Source of the DNA: Methylococcales bacterium
Lineage (GTDB): Bacteria; Pseudomonadota; Gammaproteobacteria; Methylococcales; Methylomonadaceae
Direction: 5' to 3'
Assembly (NCBI GenBank): GCA_009692395.1
Contig: SHZG01000049.1
Coordinates: 1 to 12,304 of the forward strand
Length of the DNA stretch: 12,304 nucleotides
Each line of letters starts with the position of its first letter. The stretch's first letter is position 1. Under the pieces are notes generated by a model. That model was not told where the DNA came from, searched no databases, and worked only from the letters and a program-made list of their open reading frames with translations. Positions 1 to 7,087 of the stretch are shown piece after piece. The position numbers and the translations under genes were made by a program.

Positions 1-127
1 CGGCTTCTTAGGTAGAAAAAGTGATGGCTTCCCAGGTGCTAAAACCTTATGGGAAGGCATGGAAAAAGTCAGGCATTACGCTTTCGGTATCGAAATCGCT
101 AGGGCGGTTTATGCTAACTCTGATTGA
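1..127 (+). mobile_element. C-terminal remnant of an IS4/Tn5-like transposase (runs in from the left edge)
   Basis: Reading from base 2 gives 41 codons ending in TGA at 125-127, opening with GFLGRKSDGFPGAKTLWEG. This glycine-rich stretch (GFLGRK-DG-PG-KTLW-G) is, from memory of the family, the C-terminal tail of IS4-family transposases with a Tn5-type dimerisation domain. No catalytic residues are in view because the upstream part lies outside the window, so whether the element is intact cannot be judged. No terminal inverted repeat is recognisable in the 75 bases after the stop. The element lies next to a degraded toxin gene, which suggests a site of repeated insertion and decay upstream of thrC. 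The family call is a motif match by eye. Confidence 0.72.
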
Positions 128-202
128 GTTGTGGGTAATCGTGTGAGTTTAATGCCGTTAAACTTAAAACAAAAGGTTATCGTTTTAATCGAGACCAAGC
201 GA

Positions 203-572
203 ATGAACGCTAAAATATTTTTTGATACTAATTGATTGGTTTATTTATATTCAGAAGATGAATCTGAAAAGCAATTGTGTGTATTAAATCATATTAAAGA
301 ATCTGATAACCGTTGGATTAGCACGCAGGTTTTAAATAAATTGAGTAATACGTTACGCAAAAAATTTAAACTAGATTATGGTGATGTAGCACGAGTTATC
401 ACTGAAATACGCATTAAAAATAGCGGAAACTTACCGTTATTCTTATTATGACAGCGTTATTATTGCCGCCGCTTTAGAATCCTCATGTACTTTATTGTAT
501 TCAGAAGATATGCAGCATGGGCAGTTAATTGAAAACCGATTAACAATTTTCAATCCATTTTTACAGTTATGA
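203..572 (+). pseudogene. Degraded PIN-domain (VapC-type) toxin gene
   Basis: ATG at 203 opens MNAKIFFDTN, the classic PIN-domain start with its first acidic residue, but the eleventh codon is TGA (233-235). The same frame continues as LVYLYSEDESEKQ and later QVLNKLSNTLRKKF, where intact PIN proteins have QVLNE; the conserved acid is replaced by lysine (AAA, 338-340). Around 434 the frame shifts, and the rest is read in the next frame as RYSYYDSVIIAAALESS and then LYSEDMQHGQLIENR, ending TGA 570-572; these carry the two remaining conserved Asp positions. Roughly twenty residues also seem to be missing before the frameshift, compared with usual PIN length. Active PIN proteins are Mg-dependent RNases paired with an antitoxin. 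No antitoxin gene remains upstream. With four lesions this is certainly not functional as a toxin. Confidence 0.85.
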
Positions 573-641
573 TTAGTTAAAATGCTTTTAGCAAAAACGA
601 CATCATTAAATAATTACAAATTTTAAACATAGGAGACCCCA

Positions 642-1712
642 ATGACACGTTACACAGGCTTAATTGAACGCTATAGAAACCGCTTACCCGTCAGTGCTGA
701 CACGCGTATTATCAGTTTGGGCGAGGGTAATACGCCGCTGATTCAATTACAAAACATTCCACGTTTAATCGGTAAAGACGTGGATATTTATGTCAAATTT
801 GAGGGCTTAAATCCGACGGGTTCGTTTAAAGACCGTGGGATGACGATGGCGGTGACGAAAGCGGTTGAAGCGGGTAGTCATGCGATTATTTGTGCGTCAA
901 CAGGTAATACGTCGGCTTCTGCTGCGGCTTATGCGGTGCGTGCGGGTATTAAGGCGTTTGTGTTAATTCCTGAAGGCAAAATTGCCTTGGGTAAATTGGC
1001 GCAAACGTTGATGTATGACGCAAAAATTATTCAAATCAGCGGTAATTTTGATCGTGGTATGGCGTTGGTGAAAGAAGTGGCGGATCACGCGCCTGTGACT
1101 ATCGTTAATTCGATTAATCCATTCAGAATAGACGGTCAAAAAACGGCGGCGTTTGAAATTGTCGATGCGTTGGGTTTCGCTCCTGATTATCATTGTTTGC
1201 CTGTCGGTAATGCGGGCAATATTACGGCGTATTGGAAAGGTTATACTGAATATACAACCGATAGAGTGTGCGGCAATCGCCCTGTAATGTGCGGTTATCA
1301 AGCGGCTGGCGCAGCACCATTTGTGTTAGGTGAGATGGTGGATAACCCTGAAACGGTGGCAACGGCGATTCGTATCGGGCATCCGCAATCGTGGGATTTT
1401 GCGTGGGCAGCACAACGTGAATCAGGCGGTTGGTTTGATAAATTCACCGATGAGAAAATTTTAGCGGCGCAAAAAATGTTGTCGCAATTTGAAGGGATTT
1501 TTTGTGAGCCAGCATCGGCGGCTTCATTAGCAGGTGCGTTGCATGACATCGGTTCAGGTAAAATTCCAGAAGGCAGTGTCATTGTCTGTACGCTCACAGG
1601 TAATGGTATCAAAGATCCAGAAATTGCCATGATGCAATGTGCCGATGCTAAACCTGTCACTATTGATGCCAGTTTGGATGCGGTTAAACGCGCTATTTTA
1701 GATAATTTGTAA
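642..1712 (+). CDS. thrC: Threonine synthase, short form
   Basis: PLP-dependent cytosolic enzyme converting O-phosphohomoserine to threonine and phosphate, the last step of threonine synthesis. The 356-residue protein has the fold-type II signature NPTGSFKDRGM with the PLP-binding Lys at residue 63, the serine/threonine-rich ASTGNTSASAAAYA segment after it, the phosphate-binding loop GNAGN near residue 190, and the C-terminal TLTGNGIKDP motif. The length fits the short ThrC type of Bacillus and many gammaproteobacteria, not the ~430-470-residue form of E. coli and Pseudomonas. ATG 642 is preceded by a strong AGGAGA at 631-636. The preceding gene is a dead toxin, so transcription must start in or beyond that debris; hom, the usual upstream partner, is not in view. 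The kinase that supplies its substrate is encoded at 3482-4420. Confidence 0.95.
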   Translation: MTRYTGLIERYRNRLPVSADTRIISLGEGNTPLIQLQNIPRLIGKDVDIYVKFEGLNPTGSFKDRGMTMAVTKAVEAGSHAIICASTGNTSASAAAYAVRAGIKAFVLIPEGKIALGKLAQTLMYDAKIIQISGNFDRGMALVKEVADHAPVTIVNSINPFRIDGQKTAAFEIVDALGFAPDYHCLPVGNAGNITAYWKGYTEYTTDRVCGNRPVMCGYQAAGAAPFVLGEMVDNPETVATAIRIGHPQSWDFAWAAQRESGGWFDKFTDEKILAAQKMLSQFEGIFCEPASAASLAGALHDIGSGKIPEGSVIVCTLTGNGIKDPEIAMMQCADAKPVTIDASLDAVKRAILDNL

Positions 1713-1731
1713 ATTATAGCTCTACACAAAC

Positions 1732-1758
1732 GTGGGGCGTGAGCAATACACGCCCTAC
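1732..1758. repeat. Palindromic element after thrC (GGGCGTG / CACGCCC)
   Basis: GGGCGTG (1735-1741) and CACGCCC (1749-1755) form a perfect 7-bp stem around the 7-base loop AGCAATA. The stem extends outwards by a G-T, a T-A and a G-C pair to 1732 and 1758. It lies 20 bases after the thrC stop. There is no T-run directly after it, so it looks more like a dispersed palindromic repeat than a strong intrinsic terminator, although it may protect the thrC mRNA 3' end. Confidence 0.6.
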
Positions 1759-1772
1759 TCTTTACGCACTTA

Positions 1773-1805
1773 GTTTAAACGGTTGCTTATAAGCACCGTT
1801 TGAAC
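1773..1805. terminator. Long stem-loop between thrC and the SirB2 gene
   Basis: GTTTAAACGG (1773-1782) pairs with CCGTTTGAAC (1796-1805) through ten pairs, one of them G-T. Inside lies the perfect palindrome TGCTTATAAGCA (1784-1795), separated from the left arm by a single bulged T at 1783. The right arm is followed by the pyrimidine-rich TTCCTTT. This could be a bidirectional terminator or mRNA 3'-end structure for thrC. Its apex has almost no loop, so as DNA it could also extrude as a cruciform or be a dyad binding site. The structure is certain from the sequence; the role is inferred. Confidence 0.5.
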
Positions 1806-1830
1806 TTCCTTTACCCAGTGGTAAAAACTC

Positions 1831-2193
1831 ATGATTAAAATGCTTCACCTTACGTTTGTGTTACTCGCCTTTGCCAGTTTTATCGGTAGAGTGTTATTAC
1901 CCATGATGCGCCCTGATTTGGTCAAACACAAAGCCTTTAAAATCGCGCCCCATGTGATTGATACGCTGCTACTACTCAGCGGTATTACGCTGGTTGTTCA
2001 AGGTTCATGGTTATCTGGCAACTATGGCTGGATTATTGCCAAAATTATCGCGTTATTGATTTACATCGGTTTAGGTGTACTGGTGATGCGTAGTGAAGGT
2101 CAAACGCGTTGGTTGGCATTTGCTGGCGCAATAGCGTGCTTTATTTATATTGGTATCGTTGCAGTCAGTAAAAACCCATTTTTCTTTTTATAA
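1831..2193 (+). CDS. SirB2-family integral membrane protein
   Basis: The 120-residue, very hydrophobic protein has about four predicted membrane segments: roughly residues 5-25, 41-60, 66-85 and 93-112. The opening KMLHLTFVLLAF, the central HVIDTLLLLSGI and the following AKIIALLIYIGLG match the SirB/SirB2 pattern as I remember it. The family is named after a Salmonella protein reported to raise invasion-gene expression, but its biochemical role is not settled, and in a non-enteric genome the name says nothing about virulence. The start has no clear ribosome-binding site. An alternative ATG lies three codons downstream. The gene converges on the next one and their ends overlap by 6 bases. Confidence 0.8.
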   Translation: MIKMLHLTFVLLAFASFIGRVLLPMMRPDLVKHKAFKIAPHVIDTLLLLSGITLVVQGSWLSGNYGWIIAKIIALLIYIGLGVLVMRSEGQTRWLAFAGAIACFIYIGIVAVSKNPFFFL

Positions 2194-3000
2194 AAAAACC
2201 GCGACGGTGTTGATGTGTTGCTCTAGTGACAGTAACACATCTTTACCGCTACGCAGCTCAGCCTCATCTAACACTAGCGGCTGATTGTCAGTTAAGACTG
2301 CCCAACGAGTCAGTTGGGCTTTTAATTGCGCCTGTGCGCTGGCAGTAAAATGATAGCGTTGTATGAGTTGTTCAAATAACGGTGTTTTGGGGGGAATAAT
2401 TAACGCCGCTAAAGCAAGCGATTGAACCATCAATGCGTCTATCGTAGCAACATGGTTGGCGATTAATAAACTGACCTGCTTTGCTTGAATCATCTGTGCA
2501 GGGGATGCTTGATTATCAGAAATCACTTTTAAACAATGCACTAATTCACCTGTAGTAAAGCGTGTTGCAGTTTCATAAAATGCTGACGCTTCCATATCGC
2601 ACAATTCAGCATGATCGTAGTTGAGTTGTGGGCTTGAGCTGGTTCTTATAGCACCCGAAGGACACAAGGCTTTGCTTATTAGCGGTGGATAATAATTTCT
2701 CTGACTATCTGTATCAATGATTTTATCAACCACATATAAACCGCCGATGGCATAATCTCGGTGTCCTGCAATACCAATATTGATTAATATCGCTTGTTCA
2801 CCCATTGCAAATAACGCTTGCGTATAAGCTACACCCGCTGCCATTGCAGACTTGCCTAATCCTGTCACCGTTAAACACATTTCACCCTGCACATACACCG
2901 CAAACGGCTGAATATCGACGCGCTTTTTTAATTTAAAATGTTCGACTAAGGGTTTGGCTTCACAAGGTAAGGCGGCGTAGATAAAAATTTTGTAACTCAT
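2188..3000 (-). CDS. Nucleoside phosphorylase-family protein (MTA/SAH nucleosidase-like)
   Basis: This 270-residue protein belongs to the PNP/UDP phosphorylase superfamily. It opens with YKIFIYAALPCEAKPL, in which Glu14 is at the place of the catalytic acid of MTAN-type enzymes. It continues with the glycine-rich TGLGKSAMAA (residues 47-56), LINIGIAGH (72-80), the ribose-binding-type DMEASAFY (135-142) and VISDNQ (159-164), whose Asp162 is at the catalytic aspartate position. Such enzymes cleave the N-glycosidic bond of nucleosides. The substrate cannot be told from sequence alone; methylthioadenosine, adenosylhomocysteine and futalosine are all possible. About 90 residues follow the last family motif, longer than a plain ~230-residue MTAN, and I recognise no domain there. 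The gene is divergent from the DUF2782-thrB pair, with a 123-base intergenic region. Its start has no obvious Shine-Dalgarno sequence. Confidence 0.75.
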   Translation of the reverse strand: MSYKIFIYAALPCEAKPLVEHFKLKKRVDIQPFAVYVQGEMCLTVTGLGKSAMAAGVAYTQALFAMGEQAILINIGIAGHRDYAIGGLYVVDKIIDTDSQRNYYPPLISKALCPSGAIRTSSSPQLNYDHAELCDMEASAFYETATRFTTGELVHCLKVISDNQASPAQMIQAKQVSLLIANHVATIDALMVQSLALAALIIPPKTPLFEQLIQRYHFTASAQAQLKAQLTRWAVLTDNQPLVLDEAELRSGKDVLLSLEQHINTVAVFL

Positions 3001-3123
3001 GCAATTTTATGGCGGTTAGTGAAAGTGTACACGCATTGTACGGACTGATTTTAGTTAAGCAAGCAAGCAAAAACTGTAATAAGATAGCCATAGTTTTTCC
3101 ATTACACATAGAAGGAGTCTGTC

Positions 3124-3474
3124 ATGCGCCGTTTTATTCTACTACTGAGCATTCTCGCGTTGCCCGTCTTTGCTGCCGAAGATCAAGCACCGCCACCTCC
3201 ACAAATTGAAAACCTACCCGAACAACCTGATATACCCGCTTCAGCAAAAAGTGGACAAACCTTAGAGCCTGATATTACCATTATTCGTAAAGGTAAAAAG
3301 ACCATTCAAGAATACCGCCGCAGTGGTCAACTTTATATGGTAAAAGTCATACCCGACATCGGCCCTCCGTATTATTTTTTTGATACCAATGGTGATGGCA
3401 CTTTAGATGCGCGCCGTGGTGATAATGTTGTCGATAGCAATGTTAATATGTGGAAAATAGTCGAGTGGGAGTAG
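3124..3474 (+). CDS. DUF2782-family secreted protein
   Basis: The protein has 116 residues. A signal peptide (RR, then a hydrophobic stretch, ending VFAA near residue 18) is followed by a proline-rich linker and a core with EPDITII, IQEYRRSGQLYMVKVIP and PPYYFFDTNGDG, the pattern of DUF2782. The segment D87-TNGDGTL-D95 has the DxNxDGxxD spacing of an EF-hand-type calcium loop; calcium binding is only a possibility. Function is unknown, and a periplasmic location is predicted. AAGGAG at 3112-3117 sits 6 bases before the ATG and supports this start. In other gammaproteobacteria this family is usually encoded directly before thrB, as here: the thrB start lies 7 bases after the stop, so the two are probably co-transcribed. 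Confidence 0.82.
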   Translation: MRRFILLLSILALPVFAAEDQAPPPPQIENLPEQPDIPASAKSGQTLEPDITIIRKGKKTIQEYRRSGQLYMVKVIPDIGPPYYFFDTNGDGTLDARRGDNVVDSNVNMWKIVEWE

Positions 3475-3481
3475 CCGCACG

Positions 3482-4420
3482 GTGTCTGTTTATACGCGCA
3501 TAACGCACTCACAGCTTGACTTCTTTTTTGATCGCTACAATCTAGGCACAGTGCTTAGCTTTAGAGGCATCACCCATGGTATCGACAACAGCAATTATTT
3601 TGTCGAAACCACGCGTGGCAGTTTTGTGTTAACGCTGTTTGAAACGCTGAGCATTGACGAATTACCCCCTTTTATCAAACTGTTAAGCCATCTAGCGCAC
3701 TATCACATCCCCTGCCCTAGCCCGCAGCTCGACAAGCACACAAAGCCACTGCGATTACTGAATAATAAAGCAGCCGCAGTTTTTAAACGCTTATCGGGTG
3801 TCGCAATTGAGCAGCCCACACCGCTACACTGTTCACAAATTGGCTTACAACTAGCCGAATTGCATGACTGCACAGAATACTATCATTTTCCTATCGTCAG
3901 TCATATCGTGGACGAATGCAAAACGCTATTTAATCAAATTGACACTCAACTAACCGAAATAGACCGTGCATTAATTCAAGACGAACTGACTTTTCAAACG
4001 CTACATTATCCTGAACACTTGCCCAGTGGCGTAATACACGCCGACTTATTTAGAGATAACGTGCTGTTCGATGGCGATACACTCAGTGGCATACTGGATT
4101 TTTACAGTGCTTGTAAAGGTACGCTACTGCTTGATCTTGCGATTACCGCTAATGATTGGTGTTATGACGACGGAATAATAAATCATGAAAAAATGACCGC
4201 CTTATTATCGTCTTATGAAGCCTTAAGACCCCTACTCGCACAAGAAAAACAACACTGGCAAACCTTACTCAGAGTTGCCGCCTTGCGTTTTTGGCTGTCT
4301 CGATTAACACATCAACTGTATCCGCGTCAGGGTGAAATTACCCAACAAAAAGACCCATTGTTTTTTCGCCAACGCTTAAAACAACACCGTGCACCCGACA
4401 ACACCGTTTCTACGCTATAA
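3482..4420 (+). CDS. thrB: Homoserine kinase, aminoglycoside-phosphotransferase type
   Basis: This cytosolic kinase transfers phosphate from ATP to homoserine, giving O-phosphohomoserine, the substrate of the threonine synthase encoded at 642-1712. The 312 residues follow the ThrB pattern of the APH/choline kinase fold, not the GHMP type of E. coli. An N-terminal LDFFFDRYNLG and GIDNSNYFVET nucleotide-binding region is followed by the catalytic loop HADLFRDNVLF (His186, Asp188, Asn193) and the metal-binding LDFYSA (Asp206). Translation starts at GTG 3482, with GGGAG at 3467-3471 inside the end of the DUF2782 gene, so the genes are tightly linked and perhaps translationally coupled. thrB and thrC are near each other but not in one operon. 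Confidence 0.93.
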   Translation: MSVYTRITHSQLDFFFDRYNLGTVLSFRGITHGIDNSNYFVETTRGSFVLTLFETLSIDELPPFIKLLSHLAHYHIPCPSPQLDKHTKPLRLLNNKAAAVFKRLSGVAIEQPTPLHCSQIGLQLAELHDCTEYYHFPIVSHIVDECKTLFNQIDTQLTEIDRALIQDELTFQTLHYPEHLPSGVIHADLFRDNVLFDGDTLSGILDFYSACKGTLLLDLAITANDWCYDDGIINHEKMTALLSSYEALRPLLAQEKQHWQTLLRVAALRFWLSRLTHQLYPRQGEITQQKDPLFFRQRLKQHRAPDNTVSTL

Positions 4421-4421
4421 T
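4395..4421 (+). promoter_or_regulatory. Possible glyQ promoter overlapping the thrB stop codon
   Basis: TATAAT, a perfect sigma-70 -10 hexamer, lies at 4416-4421 across the thrB stop codon, 32 bases before the glyQ start. The best -35 candidate, CCGACA (4395-4400), matches TTGACA at four of six positions, but the spacer is a short 15 bases. If real, it would give glyQ its own start about 25 bases upstream of its GTG. Confidence 0.35.
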
Positions 4422-4453
4422 TGCCCACTTTTTACTGACTCAAACTAGCCGCC

Positions 4454-5359
4454 GTGTCCAATACTTCCTACGATTTAACCACTTTTCAAGGTCTCATTTT
4501 AGCCCTACAAGCCTACTGGGCAGAACAAGGCTGTGTATTACTACAACCCCTAGACCAAGAAGTCGGCGCAGGTACATTTCACCCTGCTACTTTCCTACGC
4601 GCTATTGGCCCTGAGCCTTGGAATGCCGCTTATGTTCAACCCTCACGCCGCCCCACAGACGGTCGTTTTGGTGAAAATCCCAACCGCTTACAACATTATT
4701 ATCAATACCAAGTGATGTTAAAGCCCTCGCCTGACAACATACAAGAACTGTATTTAGGTTCATTGCGGGTATTGGGTTTTGACCTACTGGAACACGACAT
4801 CCGTTTTGTTGAAGACAACTGGGAATCGCCCACCTTAGGTGCGTGGGGTTTAGGCTGGGAAGTCTGGCTCAACGGCATGGAAGTCACCCAATTTACCTAC
4901 TTCCAACAAGTCGGCGGTTTAGAATGTCGCCCCATCACAGGCGAAATCACCTACGGCTTAGAACGCCTAGCGATGTATATGCAGGGTGTCAGCAGCGTCT
5001 ATGACTTAATCTGGACACGCACACCGCACGGCATCGTCACTTACGGCGACGTATTCCACCAAAACGAAGTCGAAATGTCGTCATACAACTTCGACCACGC
5101 CAACGTAGACTTCCTATTCGAGTGTTTCAACACCTACGAAGCCGAATGCCAAAAACTCATCGCTTCAGACTTGCCGCTACCCGCGTATGAAATGGTGCTA
5201 AAAGCCTCGCACACCTTCAACCTACTAGATGCCCGCAACGCCATCTCCGTCACCGAACGCCAGCGTTATATTTTAAGAGTCAGAACCATATCAAGAGCCG
5301 TCGCCGAAGCCTACTACGCCCGCCGCGAATCGCTGGGCTTTCCGATGTGTCAGGAATAA
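4454..5359 (+). CDS. glyQ: Glycyl-tRNA synthetase alpha subunit
   Basis: Catalytic subunit of the bacterial alpha2-beta2 glycyl-tRNA synthetase, which activates glycine with ATP and charges tRNA-Gly in the cytosol. The 301 residues match the E. coli protein (about 303) along their whole length as I remember it: TFQGLILALQAYWAEQGC, VQPSRRPTDGRFGENPNRL (61-79), DIRFVEDNWE-PTLGAWGLGWE, EITYGLERLAMY, YGDVFHQNEVE and SVTERQRYILR-RT, ending near GFPMC. Start is GTG 4454, with no clear Shine-Dalgarno sequence. The subunit is intact. Its partner glyS normally follows directly, but here two foreign genes lie between them. Confidence 0.97.
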   Translation: MSNTSYDLTTFQGLILALQAYWAEQGCVLLQPLDQEVGAGTFHPATFLRAIGPEPWNAAYVQPSRRPTDGRFGENPNRLQHYYQYQVMLKPSPDNIQELYLGSLRVLGFDLLEHDIRFVEDNWESPTLGAWGLGWEVWLNGMEVTQFTYFQQVGGLECRPITGEITYGLERLAMYMQGVSSVYDLIWTRTPHGIVTYGDVFHQNEVEMSSYNFDHANVDFLFECFNTYEAECQKLIASDLPLPAYEMVLKASHTFNLLDARNAISVTERQRYILRVRTISRAVAEAYYARRESLGFPMCQE

Positions 5360-5363
5360 AACC
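5352..5363 (+). promoter_or_regulatory. Ribosome-binding site inside the glyQ end, now serving the cassette
   Basis: AGGA (5352-5355) lies in the last two codons of glyQ, 8 bases before the ATG of the ATPase gene. In an uninterrupted glyQ-glyS arrangement this sequence could have served glyS. The present glyS start has no comparably good site. The reassignment is inferred. Confidence 0.45.
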
Positions 5364-6494
5364 ATGTTAAAAAGACTATATGTTCATAACTACAAATGCT
5401 TAGTTAATTTTGAAATTAACTTTGATCAGGACATTAGTCTTTTTTTGGGGGCTAATGGGTCGGGTAAAACTTCGGTATTAATGGCGTTATATGAAATACA
5501 AAAGTTTATTACTAAAAATGATAGATTGGATGATAAAGATAATGATATTTTTAAATTAACAACGATAACTCGTTGGCGCGATGATGTTATTCAAAAATTT
5601 GAATTGGATATTGAAGGTAATGAAGGTATTTATAAATATGTTTTAGAAATTGAGCATCAATTAGATAAAAAGCTTAGGCGAGTTAAAACAGAAAGTTTGT
5701 TTTTTAATAATCAACCTTTATTCAAATTTTCAATCGAACAAATTAATGGAGAGTGGATAAGTAATGGGAAGTTATTCAATGATTCGCAAACAAATAACGA
5801 AGGTGTTCCTTATCCATTTGAATGGAGTCGTTCCGCTTTAGGTTCTGTTCAAGACAGAAAAGAGAATAAAAAACTGACTTGGTTTAAAAATTGGTTAAAA
5901 AGGCTTTTTATTTCGCATATTTATCCAAATACAATGAATGTTGATATGAAGGATGAGGAGTCGCATCCAGAATTAGATTTATCTAATTATGTAGCTTGGT
6001 TAAATCATTGGAACAATGAAAATAGGGAAGGTGTAAATCAAGTTGAGCAAGAATTAAAAGAAATAATCGAAGGATTTTCTTCTTTTAAATTTTCTCAATT
6101 TGGTTTAAAAAAATTGCTAGAAGTTAAAATCAATAAAATATTTTATCGCTTTGATGAACTTTCTGATGGACAAAAAACATTAGCCGCACTTTATACCCTA
6201 ATTTACTGTATACCTGACAATTCAATTATTTGTATTGATGAACCTGAAAACTTTTTAGCCCTACCAGAAATTCAACCTTGGTTTGATACGCTTTATGAGC
6301 AGTGTTCGGAAAGAAATTTGCAGGGTATTTTAATTTCACATCATCCAAAAATTATTAACTTTTTAGCCAGTGATTCTGGTTATTGGTTTAGTCGAGATAA
6401 TAACCTAACTCGTGTACAAAAAATTGTGCCTGAAAATGAAAGCGGACTTTCTATTGCAGAATTAATAGAAAGAGGTTGGATTGATGGATACTAA
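5364..6494 (+). CDS. SMC/OLD-like AAA ATPase (AAA_15/AAA_21 type), first gene of a putative defence pair
   Basis: The 376-residue ABC-class ATPase starts LKRLYVHNYKCLVNFEINF, the usual opening of the RecF/SMC/OLD group, then has Walker A GANGSGKTS (29-37). A ~230-residue insert with little recognisable motif follows. Further on come the ABC signature FDELSDGQKTLAAL, Walker B SIICIDEPENFLALPE and the switch histidine in GILISHHPKI. All nucleotide-binding motifs are present, so it looks intact. In OLD, PARIS (AriA) and similar anti-phage systems such an ATPase works with a TOPRIM nuclease; here a TOPRIM-like gene overlaps its end by 11 bases. Codon use is A/T-rich and clearly unlike glyQ before it and glyS after it, a sign of horizontal transfer. 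No coiled-coil arms long enough for an SMC protein are evident. The defence role is inferred. Confidence 0.85.
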   Translation: MLKRLYVHNYKCLVNFEINFDQDISLFLGANGSGKTSVLMALYEIQKFITKNDRLDDKDNDIFKLTTITRWRDDVIQKFELDIEGNEGIYKYVLEIEHQLDKKLRRVKTESLFFNNQPLFKFSIEQINGEWISNGKLFNDSQTNNEGVPYPFEWSRSALGSVQDRKENKKLTWFKNWLKRLFISHIYPNTMNVDMKDEESHPELDLSNYVAWLNHWNNENREGVNQVEQELKEIIEGFSSFKFSQFGLKKLLEVKINKIFYRFDELSDGQKTLAALYTLIYCIPDNSIICIDEPENFLALPEIQPWFDTLYEQCSERNLQGILISHHPKIINFLASDSGYWFSRDNNLTRVQKIVPENESGLSIAELIERGWIDGY

Positions 6495-7071
6495 AGCACA
6501 AATTTTTATTTTGTGTGAGGACACCGTGCATTATCATTTTACTAAAAAGTATTTTGAGCTATTGGGATTCAATAGCCGAAATATAAGAGGTGAATATAAT
6601 CCAAAAGGAAGAAGTGTCGGTTCAGGTGCTAAATATGTGCAAGATAATTATCAAAAACAGCTTAAAGCCTTTCATAGCAAAGTTAATCATTTGGAGTCTA
6701 TTTGAGTCATCGTTATTGATGATGATACAAAAAATCACATTAATGATTTGTATCAAAAATATACTCCATTACCTAATGAAACCGTTTTAATAATTTCTCC
6801 TATTCGCAATATTGAGTCGTGGTTTCATTATATCAATACAGGAGGTACTTCTATTGAGAATATAAAACCTCAATATCATAAAGATGGTAAACCTGTACTT
6901 GACAAAAATGGAAATCATAAATATGACGTTGATGACCATAAAAGAGATTATCAAGATGCAAAACCAACAAAATTTGCCAAAATACTAAAAGACAAAATTT
7001 GCATAAATCGATTGCCTCAAAATGTCCCATCTTCTCTGCATCGTGCTTGCAACGAATTCAACCGCCTTTGA
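6484..7071 (+). pseudogene. TOPRIM-like partner of the ATPase, interrupted by one in-frame TGA
   Basis: ATG 6484 overlaps the ATPase end by 11 bases. The frame runs 195 codons to TGA 7069-7071, but codon 74 (6703-6705) is TGA. The part before it has FILCEDTVHYHFTKKYFELLGF, with Glu12 where TOPRIM folds have their catalytic glutamate. The part after it continues without loss as VIVIDDDTKN (Asp79 and Asp81 as DxD) and ISPIRNIESWFHYI, and ends RLPQNVPSSLHRACNEFNRL. Apart from that codon I see no other lesion, and the distance from Glu to DxD fits a small TOPRIM-type nuclease. No canonical start codon in this frame lies between the stop and DxD (the next is TTG 6748), so reinitiation would lose the active site. 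It is either a recent nonsense mutation, a sequencing error or, less likely, readthrough. Homologues I recall beside such ATPases have a similar length and C-terminus. Confidence 0.7.
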
Positions 7072-7087
7072 AACTAACGAGATTACC

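Noticed and set aside
152..202. In-frame ATG at 152 giving an N-terminal extension of the PIN gene or an antitoxin tail.
   Set aside because: The 17 added residues resemble no antitoxin I know, and PIN proteins normally start at the MNAKIFFDTN position.
963..1729. Long minus-strand open frames opposite thrC.
   Set aside because: They are shadows of a clearly coding plus strand and have no recognisable family features.
3009..3209. Plus-strand open frame before and into the DUF2782 gene.
   Set aside because: It overlaps the divergent intergenic region and the signal peptide in another frame; the DUF2782 gene has a good ribosome-binding site and family motifs.
233..6705. TGA might be read as a sense codon in this genome, since two genes (233-235 and 6703-6705) continue in frame after TGA.
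   Set aside because: glyS, plsC and the COG4705 gene all use TGA as a normal end, and the PIN gene has other clear lesions. Standard code with two decaying accessory genes explains the data.
7022..7087. ATG at 7022 as the glyS start.
   Set aside because: The extra 22 residues overlap the end of the preceding gene in another frame and do not resemble the GlyS N-terminus; GTG 7088 gives the normal family length.
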